A stretch of 54,196 nt of DNA from Bacillota bacterium (lineage in GTDB: Bacteria; Planctomycetota; UBA8108; UBA1146). The first letter of the stretch is position 1. The number at the start of each line of letters is the position of its first letter. The DNA lies in the NCBI GenBank assembly GCA_003973385.1, contig QNYK01000043.1, positions 1-54,196 of the forward strand. Reading direction: 5' to 3'. Position numbers and translations under genes: made by a program. Positions 33,546 through 41,541 of this stretch are shown here, in pieces. The notes below the pieces were generated by a model that worked only from the letters and a program-made list of their open reading frames with translations, was not told the origin of the DNA and ran no database searches.

Positions 33546-34262
33546 GTGACCTATCTCGGCAAGGAAACCACATTCCGTTGGCTCGGCCATGCAACATTTG
33601 TGATCGGCACTCCTTCTGGATGTTCGGTACTGATCGACCCCTGGTTCGAGAATCCAAGTTTTCCTGAACAAGATGGAGAGCCGGAGCAGGTCGACCTGAT
33701 CCTGCTCACGCATGGTCACTGGGATCACTTCGACAGCGTCATCCCCCAGGCCAAGAAACATGGCTGCTGCGTCGTGTGCAACGTCGAGATGGCGCACTGG
33801 TTGAAAAAACTGGGCCTGGATGAAGACCAGGTGATCGAGATGAACAAGGGCGGAACGGTGGAAGCCTGTGGCCTTCAGATCACGATGACCGATGCCCGCC
33901 ACTCCGCCGGTGTTGTCATCGATAATGAGTACCGTTATGCCGGGGAGGCCTGTGGCTTCGTCGTCGAAACCGAAAATGAATTCCGCTTTTACTATGCAGG
34001 AGATACCTGTGTTTTCGGTGACATGGCACTGATCGGAGAACTCTATTCACCGACACTGGCGATCCTGCCGATTGGAGACCTCTACACCATGGGCCCGCGT
34101 GAGGCGGCAAAGGCGGCTCATCTGCTCGGTGTACAGATGGTCATCCCGATGCATTACGGCACCTTCGAGGCACTACACGGAACTCCGGCACAGTTGCGAG
34201 AGGCGATCGGCAACCTGCCGATCCAGGTCATCGACATCGAACCCGGGCAAACCGTGGAGTGA
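33546..34262 (+). CDS. Metallo-beta-lactamase-fold hydrolase (UPF0173)
   Basis: GTG 33546 has GGAGGAG upstream; 238 residues. The metal site is LLTHGHWDHFDS, with a second His in TDARHSAG, an Asp in YYAGDTCVFGDM and a final His in VIPMHYGTFEAL. The N-terminal FRWLGHATFVIG and the length fit the UPF0173/YtkL group of single-domain hydrolases, whose substrates are not established. The stop overlaps the start of the lipid kinase gene by four bases (GTGA), indicating coupled translation. Confidence 0.9.
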   Translation: MTYLGKETTFRWLGHATFVIGTPSGCSVLIDPWFENPSFPEQDGEPEQVDLILLTHGHWDHFDSVIPQAKKHGCCVVCNVEMAHWLKKLGLDEDQVIEMNKGGTVEACGLQITMTDARHSAGVVIDNEYRYAGEACGFVVETENEFRFYYAGDTCVFGDMALIGELYSPTLAILPIGDLYTMGPREAAKAAHLLGVQMVIPMHYGTFEALHGTPAQLREAIGNLPIQVIDIEPGQTVE

Positions 34263-35212
34263 CCTTGAATTCAACGACCAGCAGGCCCCTGAACTCCCTT
34301 CTGGTGTTGACGAACCCAGGATCCAGACGAGCGCACGAGGTCCGAACTGAACTTGAACAGTCCCTCTCCGAACTCGACCCTGCTCCAGGTGTGACCTGGA
34401 TCGATGTCATCTCGGACCCGCCGGAATCCGGTTCCTTCGATCGCGTAGCCATCGTGGGCGGTGACGGCAGCGTCAACCTGGCATTGCGCTGGCTCGATCG
34501 CGCAGACGTCAGTGCGCCGGTCGCCATCATTCCCGCAGGGACCGGCAACAATCTCGCTCGAGGCCTGAAAATCCCCACCGCCGCCGCCGACTCCATCGCC
34601 CTGGCCCTCCACTCATCGCATTCTCGGCGCATCGATGCCGTTCGTTATCTACTCGATGGAGAAGTTTCTGGAATCATGTTGCAGGTCGCTGCCCTGGGGA
34701 TGCCTGCTCGCGTCGCGATGCAGTTTGACCGGTTGCGCCACAAACCCCTGCTGCGCCATCCGATCCGCTGGCTCGGTGACTCCTTCTATCGGTTACTGGC
34801 GCTGGTCGCCATGGCGAGAGGAAAGAATGAGCAGCAGCAGTGGCGAATCAGCATCGATGGAACCGATCAAGATGGATGCGGCTCGGCTCTGTTTCTGGGC
34901 AACGAGGGAACCATCGGAGGAGGATTCCATCCCTGCCCTCGCGCCAGCCTCGATGACGGACTCCTCGACCTGTGCCTGATACCGCCACTGACGACAGTGG
35001 AAGCGATTCGACTCTTCTCAAAGATCTCCAGAGGAAAACACCTCGAAGCGAGGTCCGACATCTTCTACATTCAGTGCCGGAAGGTCCGCATCGAACAGAG
35101 TGCAGCACCTTTCCTGGTCGATGGAGACATCGTGGGTGCTCCGCAAGAGGTCGAACTGGAGGTTCTCCCGGGCCATCTCGATGTGATTCTTCCCGAGCCC
35201 TGGATCGAATAA
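34259..35212 (+). CDS. Diacylglycerol/sphingosine-kinase-like lipid kinase
   Basis: GTG 34259 overlaps the preceding stop. The 317-residue protein has the DAGK catalytic domain with VAIVGGDGSVNLALRWL (a GGDGT-type motif with Ser for Thr) and AIIPAGTGNNLARGL, and the C-terminal beta domain including ALFLGNEGTIGGGFHPCPRA and LDDGLLDLCLI. It would phosphorylate a membrane lipid at the cytoplasmic face. The pairing with a UPF0173 hydrolase may reflect a lipid-modification step, but that is inference. Confidence 0.9.
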   Translation: MTLNSTTSRPLNSLLVLTNPGSRRAHEVRTELEQSLSELDPAPGVTWIDVISDPPESGSFDRVAIVGGDGSVNLALRWLDRADVSAPVAIIPAGTGNNLARGLKIPTAAADSIALALHSSHSRRIDAVRYLLDGEVSGIMLQVAALGMPARVAMQFDRLRHKPLLRHPIRWLGDSFYRLLALVAMARGKNEQQQWRISIDGTDQDGCGSALFLGNEGTIGGGFHPCPRASLDDGLLDLCLIPPLTTVEAIRLFSKISRGKHLEARSDIFYIQCRKVRIEQSAAPFLVDGDIVGAPQEVELEVLPGHLDVILPEPWIE

Positions 35213-35236
35213 ATACCTCGTGCAGAGAGCAGTTCA

Positions 35237-36394
35237 ATGACACCCTCGACGCAGATTCCGAACCGATTCAAGCTGCTCTGTGTGCTGGTGCTGCTGATCT
35301 GTGGCTGCACTGCCTCGCGAGATGTTCCGATTCGAAACGCCATCTGGATCACTCGCTGGGACTACCTGAGCGAGGTCGATGTCGTGAAGTGCATCGAGAA
35401 TGTCGCGGCTGCGGGCTTCGATACCGTGTTGTTTCAGGTGCGTGGCAACGGCACCGTCTTCTACCGCTCCGAGATCGAACCGTGGGCAGAGGAGTTTCAA
35501 CACGCCGATCCGGGCTTCGACCCGCTCGAGGTAGCGTGTCGAGAAGCGACCAGCAGGGGCATTGCACTGCATGCATGGATCAACGCGGTGCCAGGCTGGC
35601 GAGGCGCCACCGCTCCGCCCGATACCGTTCCTCCTCAGCACTGGAATGCTCGCCCCGGCTGGTTCCTCCACGATGCACAGCTGAAGAGGCAGCCGCTTCA
35701 GCCGAATTATTATGTCGCATTGAATCCCTGCTTGCCGCAGGTCCGAGAGCACATCGCTGCGATCTGTTCCGAAATTGTCGAGAAATATCCTGTCGCTGGA
35801 ATTCATCTCGATTACATCCGATTTCTCGAATCGGGAATCGAGACCGATTACCCCAGAGATCCTGAAAGCCTGAAACTATTCAGCGAGCAAACCCACCAAT
35901 CAGACCCGGACGCAGCCCCCGAAGCCTGGGAACGCTGGAGACGCGATCAGATCACAGCACTGGTCCGAGAGATTCGTCAGGCGGTGCGACGGTCCGACAG
36001 GGATGCACTCCTCACTGCAGCGGTATACCGCACACCGCTCATCGCTCACGACCGGGTCCGGCAAGATTGGCCCCGCTGGTTACGCCTGGGTCTGATCGAT
36101 GCGGTGTTTCCGATGCAGTACGACCGAGAGATCCCTCGCTTCGAAAAACGGGTCCGAGAATGCCTGCGTGAAGCTCGTGGGTATCCGGTGCTGATGGGGA
36201 TCGGCACCTACCTGCACGACGATCCCGCAGTGACCCTCAGGCAGCGGCAGCTGGCATTACGCCTCGGCTGTCAGGGAGTCAGTCATTTCGCCTACTCGTC
36301 CTTCTGGCAGGCGGGGCATGCTGGAGCATCGGGGGCAGACCTCAGACTGCTCCGCAGGCAGCGAATTCTGCCCGTGAATCGACCCCATCGCTGA
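35237..36394 (+). CDS. Glycoside-hydrolase-like lipoprotein (GHL10/DUF187)
   Basis: The 385-residue protein has a signal and lipobox (LLICGC, near Cys24). The TIM-barrel GHL10 pattern is clear: RNAIWITRWDYLSEVDVVK, GFDTVLFQVRGNGTVFYRSEIEPW, GIALHAWINAVPG, PVAGIHLDYIRF with the conserved Asp-Tyr-x-Arg-Phe, LIDAVFPMQYDRE and a final GVSHFAYSSFW. Members are proposed sugar hydrolases on the cell surface; substrates are mostly unknown. The start ATG lies 24 bases after the lipid kinase stop, so they may be co-transcribed. A 205-base spacer follows. Confidence 0.87.
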   Translation: MTPSTQIPNRFKLLCVLVLLICGCTASRDVPIRNAIWITRWDYLSEVDVVKCIENVAAAGFDTVLFQVRGNGTVFYRSEIEPWAEEFQHADPGFDPLEVACREATSRGIALHAWINAVPGWRGATAPPDTVPPQHWNARPGWFLHDAQLKRQPLQPNYYVALNPCLPQVREHIAAICSEIVEKYPVAGIHLDYIRFLESGIETDYPRDPESLKLFSEQTHQSDPDAAPEAWERWRRDQITALVREIRQAVRRSDRDALLTAAVYRTPLIAHDRVRQDWPRWLRLGLIDAVFPMQYDREIPRFEKRVRECLREARGYPVLMGIGTYLHDDPAVTLRQRQLALRLGCQGVSHFAYSSFWQAGHAGASGADLRLLRRQRILPVNRPHR

Positions 36395-36499
36395 TGGCGT
36401 AAGACGCTATGGCTAAAGATGTTAGAAAACTGTCAGAAAAAAACAGGATTTCCTTCTGCAGATGGGAACTGTTGTGGGGAACTTCTCGTCTCGAAGGAG

Positions 36500-36505
36500 T
36501 ACAAT
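36500..36505 (+). promoter_or_regulatory. Possible -10 element of the Cys-rich lipoprotein gene
   Basis: TACAAT at 36500-36505 is a good -10 match in the 205-base spacer, giving a leader of about 90 bases. No -35 at ideal distance was found; TTGTGG lies 22 bases upstream, which is too far. Confidence 0.25.
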
Positions 36506-36599
36506 CAACCGCTCCTTCATGGTCCTGCTCAGGTTGGTTACACCTGTGAGGATCGCTGGAGGGAACCGTCACTCGTGGTCACTCTGAAAGGACCTCAAC

Positions 36600-36836
36600 A
36601 TGCGTAAGTTCGCCCTCGTCTTAGTCGTATTCGGAAGCTTCGCTCTCGCCGGCTGTAGTAACTTCGCTCCCTTCAAATCCAATGAGACTGCAGACCCCGC
36701 TTGCAGTGCAGCTGCTGCCTGCAGTGCTGCTGCCACCTGCAATGCTGACAAGGCTGCCAGTTGTCCGATTGCGGCCGCCGCTGCCAAGAAGGCCTGTGGA
36801 GACGACTGCAGCAAGCCGTGCTGCGCCGACAAGTAA
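36600..36836 (+). CDS. Small Cys-rich lipoprotein
   Basis: The 78-residue product has a signal peptide ending in LAGC (lipid Cys19). The mature part is Ala-rich and holds eight further cysteines: spaced singles in DPACS, AACS, ATCN, ASCP, KACG and DDCS, and a terminal KPCCADK. There are no aromatic residues after the first strand. It resembles short periplasmic metal-binding or structural Cys-rich lipoproteins but matches no family I can name. AAGGA lies upstream of the ATG. A strong terminator follows, so it is probably a separate, well-expressed transcript. Confidence 0.8.
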   Translation: MRKFALVLVVFGSFALAGCSNFAPFKSNETADPACSAAAACSAAATCNADKAASCPIAAAAAKKACGDDCSKPCCADK

Positions 36837-36863
36837 TCGCTGCACTGCTCTGATCGACAAAGC

Positions 36864-36904
36864 AAACTGGGTGTCGGGTCCTCGACCCGACACCCAGTTT
36901 TTTT
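36864..36904 (+). terminator. Intrinsic terminator of the Cys-rich lipoprotein gene
   Basis: A perfect 16-bp stem (AAACTGGGTGTCGGGT at 36864-36879 with its complement at 36885-36900) closes on a 5-base loop and runs into seven T residues (36898-36904). This is the clearest terminator in the window. On the minus strand only three T residues follow, so it acts mainly in the plus direction. Confidence 0.95.
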
Positions 36905-36974
36905 GCATCTATTTCACCTGGATGATTCATCGTGAAGTACCTGGAAGAACTATCGGCGGAAAACTACCCGCGGT

Positions 36975-38213
36975 CTACTTCACTCGCTCTGGAGTTCTCT
37001 CGTCCTTCCTGGGCGATGGCTGCGCCGGCTGTTCCAGCGGCTTCTCTCGCAATGCCTTGGCCATCACGGAAGCACTCCAGGCGGTGCCATAGATGCGGTG
37101 ATAGGAGAAGAAGGAGTAATCCCACATCGATCCATCGGATTCCTGGGTCTCGAGGATCTTCTCCATCAGTTGCGGCCACCACTGCAAACGCAGTTCGCGC
37201 GGTAACAGCGCGATCAGGTCTGCAGCATAGTAATGACCATAGAAGAAGAAATAGCCGCTGTTGGCATAGAAAGTCTCATGTGGATGGGGCCGACCACGGG
37301 CCAGCGAGATGAACTTGTGGTGGCGCATCATCTGATCGAGCCCGGTCACGATCTGCTGATCGCTGACTTCGCCCTCGTCGCCACAAACCCTCAACCCCAG
37401 GTTGCCGACCTGGATGCGACACAGCGATCCCTTGATCTGATTGATTCCGGTGAGCCGTCCAGAACTGGGTATCACCGAGACATTGTAATCGTAAGCTCCG
37501 TTGGGGAGTCGGCAACGGCGCAACGCACGCAGGCCACGCTGCTGCATCTTGTCGGGCACCTCCATACCGACCGCCTCGCACTGTTCAAAGATCAGTAGCA
37601 AGGATGCGGTGACGAAGGAGGTCCCCCACGTCGGGCGACGGGTGTAGGGCCGATCATCGTAGTATGCCCAGCCTCCATCGGGACTCTGATACAGTTCCAG
37701 CGTCACGATCAAATCCTCGCCCAGTCTCCGGAGACGCTCCCTGCGTTGTGTTCCGATCTTCTCGGGATCCTCCGCGAGCGCCCGGGCAGCCGCCTCGAGT
37801 GCGTAAACATACGCCCAGACATTGTCGGTGTCCCAGTTCTCGATGCGTTTGCGGCGGCCATTCTCGCAGACATGATCGAGTCCGCGCAGTAATGCCTCCT
37901 GTGCGCGCTCCGGTGCCTGATCTGCCAGGTCCATCAGGGTCACGCAGGTGATGGCGGTGGTCGCGACTTGCCAGGCATAGTGCTGCCCCGGGATCGGCCA
38001 GCCCCAGTCATCGGATCCGATCGGGCCACGCCAGTGGCCGAAAGCACCGTCAGGTTCCTGATGCTCGAGCAGGTAATTGACGGCTCTCTGCATCCCCTCG
38101 GCCGCTCGCTGACGCCACTCCAGTTCCCCGGGCACACTATCAGCGGATCGAGAATCGGGAAAACCGGCCAGAACAGACCAACCCAGAATCGTCGCCATGA
38201 CGATCGTGCGCAT
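36975..38213 (-). CDS. Exported prenyltransferase/squalene-oxidase-repeat (alpha-toroid) protein
   Basis: The 412-residue protein has a signal peptide (VMATILGWSVLAGFP). Repeats of the alpha/alpha toroid are visible: AVNYLLEHQEPDGAFGHW, LELYQSPDGGWAYYDD, LRRCRLPNGAYDYNV and KILETQESDGSMWDYS, each with the Q-x-x-D/N-G-x-W/Y signature. It lacks the DxDD motif of squalene-hopene cyclase, so a binding or non-cyclase enzymatic role is likely. The ATG overlaps the upstream lipoprotein gene stop by one base (TGATG), with GGAGA as Shine-Dalgarno, so both act together or share dosage. Confidence 0.83.
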   Translation of the reverse strand: MRTIVMATILGWSVLAGFPDSRSADSVPGELEWRQRAAEGMQRAVNYLLEHQEPDGAFGHWRGPIGSDDWGWPIPGQHYAWQVATTAITCVTLMDLADQAPERAQEALLRGLDHVCENGRRKRIENWDTDNVWAYVYALEAAARALAEDPEKIGTQRRERLRRLGEDLIVTLELYQSPDGGWAYYDDRPYTRRPTWGTSFVTASLLLIFEQCEAVGMEVPDKMQQRGLRALRRCRLPNGAYDYNVSVIPSSGRLTGINQIKGSLCRIQVGNLGLRVCGDEGEVSDQQIVTGLDQMMRHHKFISLARGRPHPHETFYANSGYFFFYGHYYAADLIALLPRELRLQWWPQLMEKILETQESDGSMWDYSFFSYHRIYGTAWSASVMAKALREKPLEQPAQPSPRKDERTPERVK

Positions 38214-39109
38214 CAGAACAATCTCCAGACGAGGGACCTGGGTTCGACGACTTCTCCCGTCATGTCTCGAAGGTCGTGGCGAGCTTCCTCCAGTTTCTCC
38301 CGTAGTTTATCCAGTTCACGGTGCTGCTGCTGCGACCCCAGTTCATGTTCCATCTCTGCGATCTGGCGCTCGATATCGCCTCGTTCCATCGCACGCTCGG
38401 CATCGGAGACTGCTCGCTCAAGAGATTCCCGTTGCTTGGGGATCTCGATGGAAAGACTGACATGATGATCGCGACGCGCCTGCTCGAGTGATTTCCTGGC
38501 CTGGTCGAGCTGGCGCTCTCCCCGTGAGAGGATCAGTTCTGCAGTCCCATCCTCCAGTTCGGAGCCCTCGTAGAGGGTCGAGAGCTGCTCCAGCTCCGCC
38601 TCTGCATCTTGCAGCCTGTTTTCTGCATAGGCGAGCGACTGATGGGCACCGTGCGTTTTCTTGGCCTCGCCAAACTCGTGGAACAGGTGCAGATCCCTGT
38701 TCGCTTCCTCCAGCGCTCGATGTTCCGATTCCCGCTGGTGCTCGGCCTCATCTTCGGCGAGATGCCACTGGAACTCGGAGATCTCCATCTTGACCTCGGC
38801 TTCGTGGAGTTGCCGCTCCAGTTGCTCCACCTCGTCGCGCTGGGCAGCGATCTCGTCATGGTCGTCATCGTCGTCATCATCACCATCATCGTCGTCATCG
38901 TTGTCATCATCGTCATCGTCATCTTCGTCATCGTCTTCTTCGTGAAGTTCTTCCTCGAACTCATCGGCTGCTTCATCCGCAGCGGGTACAGCTGCCCAGC
39001 TGAGGCGGATCGCTCCAGTTTCGGGATCGACCCTGGCAGCGTCGGATTGCACGACGATGCACCCTGAAAGAAAAAAGAAAATCACAGGAACCAGAAAAAA
39101 CAGACGCAT
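38213..39109 (-). CDS. Poly-Asp coiled-coil lipoprotein
   Basis: ATG 39109, with a G-rich Shine-Dalgarno, gives 298 residues with a signal and lipobox (FLSGC, Cys17). Residues 50-86 are almost entirely Asp and Glu, including runs of seven Asp, encoded by mixed GAC/GAT codons. From about 88 to 285 the chain is a long charged coiled coil (QRDEVEQLERQLHEAEVKME, RQIAEMEHELGSQQQHREL). The acidic tract could bind calcium or other cations, and the coil could reach through the periplasm or oligomerise. No family was recognised. It is coupled to the alpha-toroid gene. Confidence 0.75.
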   Translation of the reverse strand: MRLFFLVPVIFFFLSGCIVVQSDAARVDPETGAIRLSWAAVPAADEAADEFEEELHEEDDDEDDDDDDDNDDDDDGDDDDDDDHDEIAAQRDEVEQLERQLHEAEVKMEISEFQWHLAEDEAEHQRESEHRALEEANRDLHLFHEFGEAKKTHGAHQSLAYAENRLQDAEAELEQLSTLYEGSELEDGTAELILSRGERQLDQARKSLEQARRDHHVSLSIEIPKQRESLERAVSDAERAMERGDIERQIAEMEHELGSQQQHRELDKLREKLEEARHDLRDMTGEVVEPRSLVWRLF

Positions 39110-39208
39110 CGGACCCCCCTTGCCCATCGACGATTTGCTGGGGTCAGTTTCCAGCATCCTGGGAGGGAGGCAAGAAGGGATGAGAAAAGACGCCCTTCTC
39201 CATCCAGT

Positions 39209-39586
39209 TCAGGCAGGCTCGTCGAGATGGAGCAATGCCACTTCTACCCGATCGTTGACGATCCGGACCCGGTGACAGACCAGATCCTCGGTAGTCGGCC
39301 CATCGAGAACTGTACCGCTACTGGCATCGAAGCAAGCACCGTGGAGTGGGCATTCAACCTGGCCAGCCTCGACCGTCGCCCCCACCATCGAAGATCCAAG
39401 ATGCGGGCACCTGTCATCGAAGACTGCGATGCGCGCACCCTGACGCACCACCATCACATCTCTGCCAGCGGCTGAGCCGAAATAAGGCTCCTCATCATCA
39501 GCATCCTGAACTGCACAGACCGGATGCCACTGGTACCCAGCAGGTGTGTCGTCATCGAGGGGAAGATCCCCGGTGATTTCACTCAT
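39209..39586 (-). CDS. Rieske [2Fe-2S] ferredoxin-like protein
   Basis: ATG 39586 gives 125 residues; it overlaps the nfu stop by eight bases, so the longer frame is not needed. The Rieske cluster ligands are C60-P-H62 in DDRCPHLGSSM and C79-P-L-H82 in VECPLHGACFD, spaced 16 residues apart as in soluble ferredoxin-type Rieske proteins. It lacks a membrane anchor and should act in the cytoplasm as an electron carrier, for a partner oxygenase or reductase that is not evident here. Coupling with Nfu makes cluster delivery to this protein plausible. Confidence 0.9.
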   Translation of the reverse strand: MSEITGDLPLDDDTPAGYQWHPVCAVQDADDEEPYFGSAAGRDVMVVRQGARIAVFDDRCPHLGSSMVGATVEAGQVECPLHGACFDASSGTVLDGPTTEDLVCHRVRIVNDRVEVALLHLDEPA

Positions 39587-40169
39587 AAAAGGGATTTTCT
39601 CCTGCGGCATGATCGGTGGAATCGTGGATGTTTCTGACCCGAGGGACCTTTTCACGGATCATCGTCTCTACCCCCTGTCGCAGCGTCATCGCTGCCATGC
39701 CACATCCCTGGCACCCCCCTCCCATGTGAACGAAGATGTCGGTCTCCTTCACATCGATCACCTCGATGTAACCACCGTGAGCAGCGACCATCGGATTCAT
39801 CTCATCATTCAGCAGGTTCTGGATCTCGACGAAGAGCGCCTTCTCTTCATCATTCATCTCGCGAGAACGATTCTTTTGGATCTTGTCGAGATCTTCGAAG
39901 TGTCCCCGGATCACGACACTCGCCTGCTCAGCGATCGGATCCCACGCTGGCCCGGGGACCGGCTTCAGCAGCGTGACAATTCGATCCTGTAGCAAGACCG
40001 CCTCGAGTCCCTCGATCTGGATCAACTTCTTGCCCAGGGGATGAGACGAGGCCTCTTCCACCGTCGAGAAATACTCCGGCGTCTTCGCCACCTCACGGTT
40101 GGTGCGAATCACACATGTATCAGAATCGGTCTCGAACGGTTCGACCTGGATCTCGAGTTGCTGGTTCAT
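39579..40169 (-). CDS. nfuA: Nfu-type Fe-S cluster carrier
   Basis: The 196-residue protein has an Nfu N-terminal domain (about 20-95: STVEEASSHPLGKKLIQIEGLEAVLL and PWDPI-like PAWDPIAEQA) and a C-terminal NifU domain (about 110-180) with HGGYIEVIDVKE and the cluster-binding CxxC in MGGGCQGCGMAAMTL. Nfu proteins carry 4Fe-4S clusters from the assembly scaffold to apoproteins. Both domains are complete, as in eukaryotic-type Nfu1. The stop overlaps the Rieske gene start. The symbol is given for family; gene naming differs between lineages. Confidence 0.9.
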   Translation of the reverse strand: MNQQLEIQVEPFETDSDTCVIRTNREVAKTPEYFSTVEEASSHPLGKKLIQIEGLEAVLLQDRIVTLLKPVPGPAWDPIAEQASVVIRGHFEDLDKIQKNRSREMNDEEKALFVEIQNLLNDEMNPMVAAHGGYIEVIDVKETDIFVHMGGGCQGCGMAAMTLRQGVETMIREKVPRVRNIHDSTDHAAGENPFYE

Positions 40170-40247
40170 CGGATCACCTCTCGCCTGGATGATGACTGGA
40201 GAGTGGCATCAGATCCAGCACTCATGAGCAATGTCTCGCTCACCCGA

Positions 40248-41414
40248 TCAGAGGCTAAAACGAGTCGTGGTCCCCTCATCGCAGACTCCCAAGGTCATGG
40301 CACGCTGATGCAGCCAGTCCCAGAACGCCGATCTGAGTGCCAGCGCCTTTCGCATCCCCTTGAGTAGATCGATTCGACCCGCTTCAGTGGCGGCGTAATG
40401 TCTGGAGATGTCGAGGAGTGTCGCCTGGTGGTGGTCATCGACTGCAGCATGCAACGGGAAGAAAACCGTTTCTGACGGAGCCACTTCGAGAACTTCCAGC
40501 GCCGGCAGGAAGTGCTGGTACATGGTACTGACTACATTTTCAGTTCCGAGTCCGAGTGCCCCGATCGCCTCCGCAGGAGAGCCTCCGGAGAGCACCGATA
40601 GAAACATCTCGCGCCAGCAGATCACCTCTATCGAATCAAATTCGGGTCCGACATCGTCGACTCCAACTGCTTCGCAAAAGCGACGAAAAAGCAGCGGATG
40701 CGGGATGCCATCGACCCACTGCCTGTCGACGCCGATCTCGGCCAGTTCAGCGAGTTCTTCCTGCCCATAGATTCCCGCCTCCTCGGTGAGATTTTCCATC
40801 AAGGCTGTGCGATGTTCGGGTAGTTCGAGCCGGCCGATCACGGTCGTCAGGTAGCGAGGAAAGTGAGCGGAATAACCGTAATACTGCCTGGCAAAATCGG
40901 CCAGGGCCCACTTCATGTCCGGGAATGTCCTGTCGCGGAGCGCCAGAAGATAAGGGTGATGAACTGCGCGATGCGAGGTCCCCTCTTCGGTCACCCTGGT
41001 TAGAAACTCCTCGAGCCCCTGATCGACCGTGGAATCGAGATGAGCCACGCGACGTTGTTCCACCGCCTGGACGAACTCCAGCAGAAGTTCCGGATCCTGA
41101 CCCAGTTCTCGCAGCAGATCTTCTCGCTCGACTCGACGCAGCACGGAGGATGTCACGGTACGAACCGTTGCGCTTCGCGGCCGTCGATCTATGAACGCCA
41201 TCTCGCCGACCACATCGCCTGCCTCGATGGTGCCCACACGCACCTGCCCCCTTTCCACTTCGACCTGGCCACTCTCGATCAGGAAGATGCTCTCATCGAA
41301 GTCACCCTCATGAATGAACTCCTCTCCCGCATCGAGTTCGATCCTTTCGGCAATCTTGACAAGTCGATCCATCGCTTCGGAAGGCAGCAATGACTCGTCG
41401 GCTCTTTTTTCCAT
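40248..41414 (-). CDS. cNMP-binding domain fused to haem-oxygenase-like iron enzyme
   Basis: ATG 41414 (388 residues) has CGGAG seven bases upstream; ATG 41420 and 41441 are alternatives. The N-terminal part (about 1-125) is a cyclic-nucleotide-binding beta-roll: GEEFIHEGDFDESIFLIESG, GDVVGEMAFIDRRPRSATV. The C-terminal part (about 145-375) resembles haem-oxygenase-like diiron proteins (TenA/PqqC/CADD fold): HPYLLALRDRTF, ARQYYGYSAHFPRYL, ENLTEEAGIYG, HPLLFRRFCEAVG and FPLHAAVDDHHQATLLDI, with Glu/His/Asp positions suited to metal binding. A regulated oxygenase or a sensor is likely. The beta-roll keeps the Arg-Ser-Ala phosphate-site motif, so nucleotide binding is possible. Confidence 0.83.
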   Translation of the reverse strand: MEKRADESLLPSEAMDRLVKIAERIELDAGEEFIHEGDFDESIFLIESGQVEVERGQVRVGTIEAGDVVGEMAFIDRRPRSATVRTVTSSVLRRVEREDLLRELGQDPELLLEFVQAVEQRRVAHLDSTVDQGLEEFLTRVTEEGTSHRAVHHPYLLALRDRTFPDMKWALADFARQYYGYSAHFPRYLTTVIGRLELPEHRTALMENLTEEAGIYGQEELAELAEIGVDRQWVDGIPHPLLFRRFCEAVGVDDVGPEFDSIEVICWREMFLSVLSGGSPAEAIGALGLGTENVVSTMYQHFLPALEVLEVAPSETVFFPLHAAVDDHHQATLLDISRHYAATEAGRIDLLKGMRKALALRSAFWDWLHQRAMTLGVCDEGTTTRFSL

Positions 41415-41541
41415 CTTCATTCTCCGATCAGAAAACTTCAATCCTGGCCGACATTCGCCTGCTCTCCCCCGTTGACCATCTTGAATTGAAATACGGGCTG
41501 ATCACTTTTCGACAGTTTTTCGCAATCCCCTCGACCGGCAA

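Noticed and set aside
32757-33902. N-terminal extension of the long open frame leading into the four-helix membrane protein
   Set aside because: It lies antisense to the complete eda gene and the start of the UPF0173 gene, and the real protein has its own GTG and Shine-Dalgarno at 32756.
38840-38960. GAC/GAT tract as a simple sequencing or assembly artefact
   Set aside because: Codon third positions vary between C and T, other residues interrupt it, and the flanking frame is intact, so it appears to be a real acidic coding tract.
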